NCBI RefSeq assembly: GCF_016584085.1
Contig: NZ_NRSJ01000037.1
Span: 1 to 53,007, forward strand
Length of the DNA: 53,007 nt
From: Halochromatium glycolicum
GTDB taxonomy: Bacteria > Pseudomonadota > Gammaproteobacteria > Chromatiales > Chromatiaceae
Direction of reading: 5' to 3'
The notes beneath the pieces are model-generated. The model made no database searches. It had not been told where the DNA came from and saw only the letters and a list, made by a program, of their open reading frames with translations. The position numbers and the translations under genes were made by a program. Position 1 is the stretch's first letter. The number at the start of each line of letters is the position of its first letter. Shown here piece after piece: positions 1 through 8,739 of this stretch.

Positions 1-190
1 CCAGCAAGTGCTTGATTGTCGTCGGATACCACCGTTCTTTGGACATTTCACCCGTTTGCAGCACTTTTGTAATTTGGACAATCATGCGCTCAGCTATCTG
101 ATCAAGATAGAAAGTCGTCTGGAATATGAAAAGCCATTGATGCATCACCCCCCCCCCCTGAACCAGCGCCCACCCTCAGGAGCCTCCCCC

Positions 191-2389
191 GTGACCCAAA
201 TCGATCTGCTTGCCGATCCAACCGGGTCATCGGATCGCGAAACTCGGTTCGATCGGGGCCGGGGTTATGCGCTCGTGCTGCCACGCGGCCCGCGCCAGCC
301 CGGGGATCTCTATCATCGCGGCAGCTTCATGAAGCGGGTGAACCTGCGCGACAAGGCCGAACGGCGCCTGGTGGGGGTCGAGCTGCTGCAGCATGGGGTG
401 AACCAGACCCGCTTGGCCGAGGCGCTCCAGCTCAGCCGCCAGACCCTGCATAACGATCGCGAGAGCTACCGGGAATTCGGCGTGCAGGGGCTGTTGCACG
501 GCTACAGTCCAGCGCAGAGCAAGGACGAGGCGCGCCATCGGCATCGGCATGTCAACAAGCGCCGTCCTGGCGCCAAGGCGATTGAGCTCGCCGCGCTGCG
601 CCAGGCCAAGCGCGCGCAGCCGGGTGCTGATCCGCAGCCGGAGCTCGACTGGAACGACGAGGCGCCCCCGGCGGCCTTCGTGCTCCAAGAGCCGGCCATC
701 GACGCGACCCTTGGCGCAACGCTGGCGGTGCCCTCGCCGACCTCTCAGTCCGAAGCGGCCGCCGTGACCGAGCAGCCCTACGCCGACACCCATGGCTGGG
801 AAGCGAGTCGCTATGCGGGCCTCTTCCCGGTCATCATCCTGTTGATCAGCCAATGGCACTGGCTGGCGCGGGTGATGGGGCTGTTTGGCAACGGCTGGCG
901 GCTGTTCATGGTGTTCGTGCTCATGGCGGTGCGCAACATCCGCTCGATCGAGCAGCTCAAGCATGAGCGTCGCGAAGAGGCCGGGCGCCTGCTCGGACTC
1001 AAGGTGCTGCCTGGCCTGGAGACCCTCTGGGGCTGGTTCCATGGCGTCGCCGAGCAAGGCCGTGCGACGGCCTTGGTGGCGGCGTTTTCTGCCGATCAGC
1101 TCCAGCGGGGTCTGGTGGGGACGCAGGTCTGGTTCACCGATGGGCACCTGCTGCCCTATACCGGCGAGCAAAAGGTGCATCACACGTATCACACCCAGCG
1201 GCGCATGCCGACCCCCGGGCAGACCAATCTGGTCACCTGCGATGGACAGGGGCGCGTGGTCTGCTTCGAGATCCAAGAGGGCAAGGGCGATCTGCGCGCG
1301 CGCATCTTGGCCTTGGGTGATTACGCCCGTGAGCAGGCACTCGGGGTGATGCCCTTGCAGGTGTTCGATCGCGAGGGCGATGGGCTGGGCTTTTTCTCAG
1401 CGCTGGTAGCGCAGCAAACGCCGTTCGTGACCTGGGAGAAGCACGCCGATGCGGCGCGTCTGCGCGCCCTGGAGGCGGCCTGCTTCACCGAGGCGGTGTC
1501 GATCAACGGCACCGACTACCGGCTGTTGGAGGAGATCAAGTCTTGTTCGTTTCAGCCCGAGCCATCGCCGGAGGACGCCGCTGCCGTGCCTGAGCAGCGT
1601 TTCGAGCTGCGCCGGGTCGTGATCTGGAATCAGCGCACCGATCATCGCTCCAGTGTGCTGTGCTGGGATGGCACGCTCGGGCTGACGCCAGCGGCGATCG
1701 CCACCGCCATGCTCGGTCGCTGGGGCGCCTCGGAGAATACCTTCAAGCATCTCAAAGAGCGTCATCCCTATCACTATCATCCCGGCTTTGGGGTCAGCGA
1801 GAGCGCGAAACAGGACATCGCCAATCCTGCGATCAAGGCGCTCGATGCGCAACGCCAGCGTCTCAAGACCCAGCTGGATCGCCTCTACAAGCAACAGGCC
1901 AAGAGCGCGCCAAGCACCAATCAGGACGGCACGCCGCGTGCGAACAGCAAACAGCAGCGCCTCGCCACTGAGATCGCCACTGCTGAGGCTGAGCTGAAAC
2001 GCCTGAAAGCCGACCGCGATCAGCTGCCCGAGCGTGTCGATGTCAGCACCTTGAGCGATTACCGCTCCTTCCAGGCGATCGACAACGAGGGCAAGATCCT
2101 GTTCGATAGTGTCACCGCCGCGGTCTGGAATGCGCGCCGGCAACTCATCGAGTGGCTCGAGCCACTCGATGCCAAAGACAGCGATCGGGTCGATCTGCTC
2201 TATGCCATCTTCAACTGCCACGGCTGGACTCGCAGCGATGGGCAGTGGGTGGTGGTGCGCTTGGAACCCCTGCAGCAGCCGGCACGGCGGGCGGCTCAGG
2301 AGCAGTTGTGCCGGAAGCTCACCGGCTTGGGGGCTAAGATTCCCGGTGGCAAGTGGTTGCGCATCGAGGTCGGCGAGGCGCCGGTTTAG
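191..2389 (+). CDS. DDE-type transposase of an insertion sequence
   Basis: Large transposase-like protein, about 732 residues from a GTG start at 191 with AGGAG eight bases upstream. The frame stays open back to position 8, so a longer N-terminus is possible, but it crosses an 11-base C run and looks non-coding. The N-terminal part has a helix-turn-helix (QTRLAEALQLSRQTLHNDRE). A plausible DDE triad is D317 (WFTDGHLL), D393 (VFDREGDG) and E515 (GASENTFKHLKE). The C-terminal third is a charged, coiled-coil-like region. I do not recognise the exact IS family. Clear terminal inverted repeats were not found; TTTGGACA near 94 and TGTCCAAA near 2411 are weak candidates. The gene is not related to the metabolic genes that follow. 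Confidence 0.75.
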   Translation: MTQIDLLADPTGSSDRETRFDRGRGYALVLPRGPRQPGDLYHRGSFMKRVNLRDKAERRLVGVELLQHGVNQTRLAEALQLSRQTLHNDRESYREFGVQGLLHGYSPAQSKDEARHRHRHVNKRRPGAKAIELAALRQAKRAQPGADPQPELDWNDEAPPAAFVLQEPAIDATLGATLAVPSPTSQSEAAAVTEQPYADTHGWEASRYAGLFPVIILLISQWHWLARVMGLFGNGWRLFMVFVLMAVRNIRSIEQLKHERREEAGRLLGLKVLPGLETLWGWFHGVAEQGRATALVAAFSADQLQRGLVGTQVWFTDGHLLPYTGEQKVHHTYHTQRRMPTPGQTNLVTCDGQGRVVCFEIQEGKGDLRARILALGDYAREQALGVMPLQVFDREGDGLGFFSALVAQQTPFVTWEKHADAARLRALEAACFTEAVSINGTDYRLLEEIKSCSFQPEPSPEDAAAVPEQRFELRRVVIWNQRTDHRSSVLCWDGTLGLTPAAIATAMLGRWGASENTFKHLKERHPYHYHPGFGVSESAKQDIANPAIKALDAQRQRLKTQLDRLYKQQAKSAPSTNQDGTPRANSKQQRLATEIATAEAELKRLKADRDQLPERVDVSTLSDYRSFQAIDNEGKILFDSVTAAVWNARRQLIEWLEPLDAKDSDRVDLLYAIFNCHGWTRSDGQWVVVRLEPLQQPARRAAQEQLCRKLTGLGAKIPGGKWLRIEVGEAPV

Positions 2390-2574
2390 ATCGGCTGCTC
2401 AGGAGGTAGCTGTCCAAAAAGCTGCGTCGGTTTTCTGCGTTTCCGGGAGGTCTGAACTGACTGGTGCTGCCTTGGTGTGACTGCGCCGATGGAAAGATAA
2501 CCGCTGGCATGAGCTGGACTGCCACACGTGTCCATAGCGCCGCTCAGTCTGATCCAGCCAGCGATCAAGCGCGG

Positions 2575-3819
2575 TCACTGTGACGAGGCGGGCGCAGACC
2601 CGCCAAGCGCGTCGAGATCGCGCTCGCGCATTCCGATCAGATAGAGGATGCCGTCCAGCCCAACGGTCGCGATCGAGTGCCGCGCCTGCTCCTTGACCAG
2701 GGGCTTGGCATGGAAGGCGATGCCGAGACCGGCGATCGAGAGCATCGGCAGGTCATTGGCGCCGTCGCCGACGGCGATGACCTGCTCGAGCCGGATGCCT
2801 TCGCGCTCGGCCAGCTCGCGCAGCAGTTCGGCCTTGCGCTGGCCGTCGACGACGCGCCCGATCACGCGTCCGGTCAGCCGGCCGTTCTCGAACTCGAGCG
2901 CATTGGCGTGCACGTCGTCGATGCCGAGGCGCCGCTGCAGGTGCTCGGCGAAGTAGGTGAAGCCGCCGGAGAGGATGGCGACCCGGTAGCCGAGCTGCTT
3001 CAGCGCGCGGATCAGCCGCTCGGCGCCGTCGGTGATCGGCAGCCGCTCGGCGATACCGGCCAGCACCGCTTCGTCGAGCCCCTCGAGCAGCGCCATGCGC
3101 TGGCGGAAGCTCTCGCTAAAATCGAGCTCGCCGCGCATCGCGCGTTCGGTGATCGCGGCGACCTGCTCACCGACGCCGGCGGCAGCGGCGAGCTCGTCGA
3201 TGACCTCGGTCTGGATCAGGGTCGAGTCCATGTCGAAGCAGACCAGGCGCCGGTTGCGGCGGAAGATGTCGTCCTCTTGGATCGCGATGTCGACCTCGAG
3301 ATGGCGGCCGAGCTCGAGGAAGCTCGCGTGAAGGGCGCCGACGTCGGCGACCGGACCCTTGAGCCAGAGCTGGACGCTGGCCGGACGGCTGGAGCGCGCG
3401 CTGCGCCGCGAGACCCGGCCCGAGAGCCGGGTGATCTGCTCGATGTTGAGCCCGTTCTTGGTGACGACACCGGCGACCTCGCTGATCTGGGCGGCGGTGA
3501 TCTCGCGTCCGAGCAGGGTCAGGATATGGCGTGCCTTGCCCTGCTCGGCGACCCAGTCCTCGTAGTGATCCGGGTCGACCGGGGTGAAGCGCACGCTGAG
3601 CCCGAGGTCATGCGCCGCGAACAGCAGCTCCTTGAACACCGGGCAGCCGGCCGGCTCCTCGGGCAGCTCGACGAGCATGCCGAGCGCCAGGGTGTCGTGG
3701 ATCACCGATTGGCCGATGTCCAGCACCGCGACATCGTCGCGTGCCAGCACCTCGGTCAGGGCCATGGTGATGCCGGGCCGGTCGGGGCCGGCGATGTCGA
3801 TCTGAACGATCTCGCGCAT
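2575..3819 (-). CDS. serB: Phosphoserine phosphatase SerB, ACT-domain form
   Basis: Dephosphorylates O-phosphoserine in the last step of serine synthesis; cytosolic. The 414-residue protein has two ACT-like regulatory segments in its first 180 residues, then a HAD phosphatase domain. HAD motif I is FDMDSTLIQTEVIDEL from residue 195, with D196 as the expected nucleophile and D198 as acid/base. Motif II is ILSGGFTYF, and the Mg-binding motif is GDGANDLPML. The length fits the long ACT-SerB form rather than the short enteric enzyme. It lies 45 bp downstream of hoxW on the same strand, so read-through from the hydrogenase operon is possible, but no functional link is implied. Confidence 0.95.
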   Translation of the reverse strand: MREIVQIDIAGPDRPGITMALTEVLARDDVAVLDIGQSVIHDTLALGMLVELPEEPAGCPVFKELLFAAHDLGLSVRFTPVDPDHYEDWVAEQGKARHILTLLGREITAAQISEVAGVVTKNGLNIEQITRLSGRVSRRSARSSRPASVQLWLKGPVADVGALHASFLELGRHLEVDIAIQEDDIFRRNRRLVCFDMDSTLIQTEVIDELAAAAGVGEQVAAITERAMRGELDFSESFRQRMALLEGLDEAVLAGIAERLPITDGAERLIRALKQLGYRVAILSGGFTYFAEHLQRRLGIDDVHANALEFENGRLTGRVIGRVVDGQRKAELLRELAEREGIRLEQVIAVGDGANDLPMLSIAGLGIAFHAKPLVKEQARHSIATVGLDGILYLIGMRERDLDALGGSAPASSQ

Positions 3820-3864
3820 GGTGGTTAGGTGGCTAGGGGTGACTCGATTCCGGAGTGGAGGCGT

Positions 3865-4587
3865 TCAGGGTGAAGGGCTGATCAACACGAGGATCTCGGC
3901 GATCATCGGCTCGACCGCGCCTTGGGCGGTGGAGCTCAGGCTGTAGCTGGCATAGCCCCAGTCGGCGCCACCGGCCGAGACCAGCCAGGCCTGCGGACTG
4001 CGCTGATACAGGGCCGCGCACCAGGCGAGCAGCTCGCGCGGGTCGTGGAAATGCGCCATCGTCGAGAGGGTCGCAGTGTCCGGGGCCAGGCGGCAGCAGC
4101 GGACCTCGCCGGGCGTGAGGTCGGCGGCGGCATCGATGAAGACCACGCGCTCGGCGCGCACTAGATCGTCGACGATCTCGGCGGTCAGGATGTGGCGAGC
4201 CTGGACCTCGACGCCGTCGCCGAGCGCTGGGTCGGCCGCGAGCTGCGCTGCGAGCCGATCGGCGACCAGTGGCCCGATGGCGTCGTCACCGCGGATCGGG
4301 CTGCCGTAGCCGATCACCAGCGCGCGCAGTGGCCGAGCGGCCTGGGGGCCTGCGGCTGCCTGTTGCTGGTTGCTGGCGGTGGACTCAGGCAAGTAGCCGC
4401 TACCGGCTTGCTCGCCACCGACTTGCTCGCCGTCGGGGGCCTTCACGCTGGGACGCTCCACAGCGGGCTGCGCCACACTGGGCTGGGCCACACTGCGATG
4501 CTCTCCGCGGGATTGCGCGTCACCGGGCCTCTGGCGACTGTGGCCGGGACCCTGGGCGTCCAGCAAGCCGGCAACAGCGTCGATCAT
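3865..4587 (-). CDS. hoxW: HoxW-like hydrogenase maturation endopeptidase
   Basis: Endopeptidase of the HyaD/HoxW (peptidase M52) family, which removes the C-terminal tail of the [NiFe] large subunit after nickel insertion. The core starts near residue 88 with VIGYGSPIRGDDAIG, carrying the conserved acidic metal ligand. The downstream FIDAAAD and MAHFHDP segments also fit. The ATG overlaps the hoxH stop codon as ATGA, which supports this start and translational coupling. It adds an N-terminal extension of about 87 residues, low in complexity and rich in Ser, Gln, Pro and Ala (SVAQPSVAQPAVERPSV). Typical family members lack this; they are about 150-170 residues long. The substrate is almost certainly HoxH. 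Confidence 0.88.
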   Translation of the reverse strand: MIDAVAGLLDAQGPGHSRQRPGDAQSRGEHRSVAQPSVAQPAVERPSVKAPDGEQVGGEQAGSGYLPESTASNQQQAAAGPQAARPLRALVIGYGSPIRGDDAIGPLVADRLAAQLAADPALGDGVEVQARHILTAEIVDDLVRAERVVFIDAAADLTPGEVRCCRLAPDTATLSTMAHFHDPRELLAWCAALYQRSPQAWLVSAGGADWGYASYSLSSTAQGAVEPMIAEILVLISPSP

Positions 4588-6050
4588 GCGTCGCGCACCA
4601 GCCGATCGAGCGTGTTTCCGGCAGCGTCCTTGAGCTCGATGCTCAGCGGCATCTGCCCGAACGCATGCGAGGCGCAGGAGAGGCAGGGGTCGTAGCAGCG
4701 GATCATCGCCTCGACCCGGTTCAGCATGCCTTCGGACAGCTTGTTGCCGTCGACATAGGCGTCTGCGACCTGCTTGATGCTCTGGTTCATCGCCAGATTG
4801 TTATGGCCGGTGGCGATGATCAGGTCGACCCAGCTGATCAGACCGGCATCATCGATCCTGTAGTGGTGCATCAGGGTGCCGCGCGGGGCCTCGGCGACCC
4901 CAATGCCCTCGTTGCGATTGCCGCGGGCCCGGGCGCGGACGCGGGTGTCCAGGATGCCCTGATCCTTGAGCAACCGCTGCATCATCTCGATCGCGAAGAT
5001 GATCTCGACCAGCCGCGCATAGTGGTAGTGGAAGCTCGAGCGAACCGGCCCGGAGTCCTCCTGCAGCATGTGGAACTCGGCCAGGGCGACGTCGGCGAAC
5101 GGTGTCCCGCAGCTGTCGGCATTGTTGAGGCGCGCCAGCGGTCCGACTCGATAGATCCCGTTCGGATAGCCCATCGGCTTGTAATACGGGAACTTCATGT
5201 AGCTGAAGTCTTCGACGGCCTCGCCGATGATGCGGGGGTAATCCGACGGCGGTACCATGTCTTCGACGATCCGCCCTTCGGCGTCCTTGAGCCGCAGGAA
5301 GCCGTCATAGTGCTCGAGCTGACCCTTCGGCGAGACCAACGATAGGAACATCGTCGGCATGGTGCCGAAATGCTCGGCCTCGTCCTTGAACCTAGGCACC
5401 ATGGTCTTGAACAGCGCATAGGTGTCCTTGGCGATGGTGAGCGCGTTCGGCAGCATCTCCAGCATCGCCTCGCGCTTGCTGCTGTCGAGCGGCTCGTTGA
5501 CGCCGCCGGGGACGACCCAGGTCGGATGGATCTTCTTGCCGCCGAGCATCTCGATGATGGTCTGGCCGATCTGCCGCAGCTTGATGCCCTGTTTGGCCAG
5601 CTCAGGGTTCTGGGCCATTACGCCGAAGATGTTGCGCTGGGCCGGGTCCGAGTCCCATCCCAGCAGCAGGTCCGGCGAGGACAGGTGGAAGAATGACAGC
5701 GCATGCGACTGCAGCAGCTGCGCCAGGTTCATGATGCGGCGCAGCTTTTCGGCCGTCGGGGGAATACTCACTGCGAGCAGATCGTCACAGGCCTTGTTCG
5801 ATGCCAGCAGATGGCTCACCGGGCAGATGCCGCAGGTGCGTGCGGTCAGGGCGGGCATCTCCCGATACGGCCGGCCTTCGCAGAACTTCTCGAAGCCGCG
5901 GAACTGGGTCAGGTGGAACTTCGCGTCCTCGACCTCGCCGCTATCGGCGAGCTGCAAGGAGATGCGGGCATGGCCCTCGATGCGGGTCACCGGGTCGATG
6001 CTAATGGTTCGGCTCATGGTCGCGGTTCCGGGCAGGGTGCAAAGGGTCAT
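4584..6050 (-). CDS. hoxH: [NiFe] hydrogenase large subunit HoxH
   Basis: Catalytic subunit of a cytoplasmic bidirectional (group 3d-like) [NiFe] hydrogenase. Both cysteine pairs that hold nickel are visible: RTCGICPVSH near the N-terminus and DPCLSCASH near the C-terminus. The 24-25 residues after the last His (AFGQMPLSIEL...) are the tail expected to be cut by HoxW. The length of 488 residues fits HoxH. The start may instead be the internal Met at 6017 (MSRTISIDPVTRIEG), which matches the usual N-terminus; neither start has a strong ribosome site. It lies 65 bp after hoxY and overlaps hoxW by 4 bp. Confidence 0.95.
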   Translation of the reverse strand: MTLCTLPGTATMSRTISIDPVTRIEGHARISLQLADSGEVEDAKFHLTQFRGFEKFCEGRPYREMPALTARTCGICPVSHLLASNKACDDLLAVSIPPTAEKLRRIMNLAQLLQSHALSFFHLSSPDLLLGWDSDPAQRNIFGVMAQNPELAKQGIKLRQIGQTIIEMLGGKKIHPTWVVPGGVNEPLDSSKREAMLEMLPNALTIAKDTYALFKTMVPRFKDEAEHFGTMPTMFLSLVSPKGQLEHYDGFLRLKDAEGRIVEDMVPPSDYPRIIGEAVEDFSYMKFPYYKPMGYPNGIYRVGPLARLNNADSCGTPFADVALAEFHMLQEDSGPVRSSFHYHYARLVEIIFAIEMMQRLLKDQGILDTRVRARARGNRNEGIGVAEAPRGTLMHHYRIDDAGLISWVDLIIATGHNNLAMNQSIKQVADAYVDGNKLSEGMLNRVEAMIRCYDPCLSCASHAFGQMPLSIELKDAAGNTLDRLVRDA

Positions 6051-6115
6051 CGCGGACCCTCTGGATAGTGGCTATTGGACCTGTCTACCAGCAGATCGAT
6101 CCCGGTTCTGGGTCC

Positions 6116-6703
6116 TCAGGCGCCGAACCGGGTGACCTTGATCGGTTCGGGAGTGCGTCCCTCGATCAGGTCGCTCAGGATGGTATGGATGGTGTCCGCG
6201 CTGGGCGGGCAGCCCGGGATGAAGACGTCGACATCGACCACCCCGTGCACCGGGCGCACCGTCTTCAACAGGGCCGGCACGCCGTCGGTCGGGATCTGTT
6301 GGTTGACATTGACGTTCTCGAGGTAGGCGCGCTCGTAGACCGTCTCGAGCTTGAACGGATTGCGCATTGCTGGGACGTTGCCGTTGACCGCGCAGTCGCC
6401 GAGGCTCACGAGCAGCTTGCATCGGTCCCGGAACAGCCGGGCCTTGTGCTCGTCTTCCTCGTTGCTGATGGAGCCCTCGATGATTCCGACGTCGACCTGG
6501 CTGGGCAGCGTCTTGGCGTCGACGAATGGGCTGTAGACGATCTCGATCTTCTCGGCGAGCTCGACCAGACGCTCGTCCATGTCGAGGAACGACATATGGC
6601 AGCCGGAGCAGCCATCGAGCCAGATGGTCGCGACCTTGACCTTGCCGGCGGCGGGTTGCGTGGAAGCTTGTGTGGCCGTGGCGGCCTCAGCCTGTGCAGT
6701 CAT
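6116..6703 (-). CDS. hoxY: [NiFe] hydrogenase small subunit HoxY
   Basis: Small subunit that carries the proximal iron-sulfur cluster next to the nickel site of HoxH. Cluster cysteines are visible in LDGCSGCHMSF, SLGDCAVNGN and FIPGCPPSAD. The 195-residue length fits HoxY of soluble hydrogenases, and there is no twin-arginine signal, so the enzyme is cytoplasmic. The chosen ATG at 6703 has GGAGG about eight bases upstream and overlaps the hoxU stop as ATGA; a longer open frame to 6814 is less likely. It has a 20-residue Ala/Gln/Thr-rich N-terminal tail before the conserved KVKVATIWLDGC. Confidence 0.95.
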   Translation of the reverse strand: MTAQAEAATATQASTQPAAGKVKVATIWLDGCSGCHMSFLDMDERLVELAEKIEIVYSPFVDAKTLPSQVDVGIIEGSISNEEDEHKARLFRDRCKLLVSLGDCAVNGNVPAMRNPFKLETVYERAYLENVNVNQQIPTDGVPALLKTVRPVHGVVDVDVFIPGCPPSADTIHTILSDLIEGRTPEPIKVTRFGA

Positions 6704-7431
6704 CGCGTGGACCTCCGTCGGGCCAAAATCGGCAGGAAGTGCTGATCTTTGACCATCTCGCCGACGGAAGTGCCCTGCTTGACCAGGGCGCCAGTCGGGC
6801 AGACCTGCACGCACTTACCGCAGCTGGTACAGGTGTCGCTCTCGCCCCAGGGACGGGCTAGATCGGTGATCACCTGGCAGTCGCTGCCGCGGCCCATCAG
6901 GTCCCAGGTGTGGGCGCCTTCGATCTCGTCGCAGACACGAACGCAGCGGGTGCAGAGGACGCAGCGGTTGTGGTCGACCCGGAACATCTCATGACTGCTG
7001 TCGACCCCATAGCCTGCATTGCGATAAGGCATGCGCACGTGGTCGACACCGCAGGCCTCGGCGAGCCACTGCAGCTCGCAGTGGCCGTTCGAGACGCAGA
7101 CGGAGCAGACATGATTGCGCTCGGCGAACAGCAGCTCGACCAGGGTGCGCCGATAGCGCCGCAGCTTCTCCGAGTCGGTCGTGACCTCCATACCTTCGGC
7201 GACGCGTGTCGCGCAGGCCGCGAGCAGCCGGTTCTGGCCGGTGACCTCGACCATGCAGAGCCGGCAGGCGCCGACGACCGAGAGCCCGTCCATCCAGCAC
7301 AGGCTTGGGATTGGGATCTTGTTCTCGCGGCAGACCTCGATGATGGTCTCGTCCTCGCGGGCCGACAGGTCGAGCCCGTCGATCCGAAGGGTGACGACGC
7401 GGACGCTCGGTGGCGGTGCGTTGATTGGCAT
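6700..7431 (-). CDS. hoxU: Hydrogenase diaphorase subunit HoxU (NuoG-like ferredoxin subunit)
   Basis: Electron-transfer subunit, related to the N-terminus of NuoG, which passes electrons between HoxYH and the NAD-reactive module. A plant-type [2Fe-2S] segment (CRENKIPIPSLCWMDG, GACRLCMVEV) comes first. It is followed by the His/Cys-ligated region and two [4Fe-4S] motifs, CVLCTRCVRVCDE and CTSCGKCVQVCPTG. The ATG at 7431 (MPINAPPPSV) is preferred over the upstream start at 7506. It is the first gene of a hoxUYHW run in this window. The expected HoxF (FMN/NAD subunit) and HoxE are not next to it, which is unusual. Confidence 0.93.
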   Translation of the reverse strand: MPINAPPPSVRVVTLRIDGLDLSAREDETIIEVCRENKIPIPSLCWMDGLSVVGACRLCMVEVTGQNRLLAACATRVAEGMEVTTDSEKLRRYRRTLVELLFAERNHVCSVCVSNGHCELQWLAEACGVDHVRMPYRNAGYGVDSSHEMFRVDHNRCVLCTRCVRVCDEIEGAHTWDLMGRGSDCQVITDLARPWGESDTCTSCGKCVQVCPTGALVKQGTSVGEMVKDQHFLPILARRRSTR

Positions 7432-8123
7432 CGGTCTTCCCGTGTCAAGCGAAGCGGTCAATGAACCTCGAACCGAGACGATACACGACAGATGCGACAG
7501 GCGCATGTCGAGTCTCGCCGGGAATAACCCGGTGATCGGTCATGTTAGGACAGTCCCAGGACAGGGGTCGCGAAGCGCTCGGCGGTCTTGGCGAACCGGT
7601 CTTTGCGAAGCCCTTACCGCTCGTTCAGGCACTCAGTGTGACCCTGGAGCTGTCTGTAGCGCGGCGCTTCAGGTTGTTGAACCTCTACAGCGGATCATAC
7701 AGCGGATCAGCGATCGAGCCAGGCGGGGCGCCGCGATCGGGTCAAGCCAGCTGGGGCCGGGTCTTGCCGCCCATCCGTTCGTCCAGGCGTTTCGTCCAAG
7801 CGTTTCGTCCAGGCGTTGAAATCAGGGCCATCTGGACGTCTTGCCGCGACCACGAAGTCAGGTGCTGGGTGATATAGCTTGAGCGATATCGCTGGGCGAT
7901 ACCAGGAACGGCCGCTGACGAACTGATAGGGGTGAGGGGGCTGAGGGAGGAGCCCCAAGCGAGGCCCAGCCTGCGGGAACGAGATCCTGCAGGGCTGAGC
8001 GCCCTGCGGCCGAGACACACTGTATGACCGCCTCGGCCGGCTATGCTTGCTGCCCGCTATGCTTGCTCAGGTCGCGGCAGAGCGGCCCGGCCAGATGGCT
8101 CTGCTCAAAGGCGCGCAGGGTGA
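7432..8123. other. 692-bp intergenic region upstream of hoxU
   Basis: No convincing gene on either strand. It should hold the hox promoter (minus strand). It contains a run of 13-bp direct repeats at 7775-7812, a GCGATATCGC palindrome near 7885, a 7-bp hairpin at 7989-8007, and two copies of CTATGCTTGCT around 8041-8070. I looked for remains of hoxF or hoxE here and saw none. Confidence 0.5.
7775..7812. repeat. Three tandem ~13-bp repeats upstream of hox
   Basis: Two exact-length units of GCGTTTCGTCCAR (7787-7799 and 7800-7812) follow a one-base-shorter copy, CCGTTCGTCCAG (7775-7786). They lie about 345 bp upstream of the hoxU start. They may be binding sites or simple slippage products; nothing in the sequence decides which. 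Confidence 0.6.
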
Positions 8124-8570
8124 TCAGCGGTTGCGCAGCTTATTGCGAATCAGGGCGGTGAACTCGGTCACGGCGAACCAAAGCACGCCCACCCAGATCA
8201 TGGCCCAGGGCAGTCGGCGCCAAAGCTCCGGTTCGGCGTCCGGCGCCGGTGGAAACGCGAACTTTAAGATCACGCCGACGACCATGCCGCCCCAAAACAG
8301 GAGCCCGGCGATCGGGATGCGGCGGCCGGCCAGCCGGAACCGGAAGGGCTCGATGGTTTCGCTGGAGGCAGTCGCAGACCCAGCGGCCATTGCCGGAGCC
8401 GTCGCCGGTGAGAACGCCTGAGCCGGCTCGGTCGCTTGTGGGCCGCCTGACGCCGGCTGCGGCGACGCATCGGCGCCGGCGGTGTGCGCAATCGGGACGC
8501 CGCAGTGTGGGCAGGTGGGGGCACGGTCAGATACCTGGCCGCCACATTCTGGACAATCGATCAAGGCCAT
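8124..8570 (-). CDS. Zinc-ribbon protein with membrane segments, function unknown
   Basis: A 148-residue protein starting at MALIDCPECGGQ. The N-terminus is a zinc ribbon with CPEC (Cys6, Cys9) and CPHC (Cys20, Cys23). A linker rich in Ala, Pro, Ser and Thr follows (about residues 30-75). Two hydrophobic segments then appear: IPIAGLLFWGGMVVGVILKF and LPWAMIWVGVLWFAVTEF. This is the common layout of a small cytoplasmic zinc ribbon tethered to the inner membrane. The frame is open further upstream to 8720, but the zinc-ribbon start is the natural one. No function can be assigned. Confidence 0.75.
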   Translation of the reverse strand: MALIDCPECGGQVSDRAPTCPHCGVPIAHTAGADASPQPASGGPQATEPAQAFSPATAPAMAAGSATASSETIEPFRFRLAGRRIPIAGLLFWGGMVVGVILKFAFPPAPDAEPELWRRLPWAMIWVGVLWFAVTEFTALIRNKLRNR

Positions 8571-8739
8571 GAGATCAGCTCGTGGTATCGCCCGCACAGC
8601 GGGCTTGGCTCGCAGTCGGTCAGGGCGCGACTCGCAGCCGTCGATGGGCGGCTCTCCGAGGAGCCCTGTATTTGACCCGGTATCAAAGCAACTTGGACAG
8701 AGCTGTTCAAGCGATAGCAAGAGGTTTTTTTGCTCGGGC

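Noticed and set aside
7432..8123. Remnant of hoxF or hoxE upstream of hoxU
   Set aside because: No FMN-, NAD- or cluster-binding motif in any frame.
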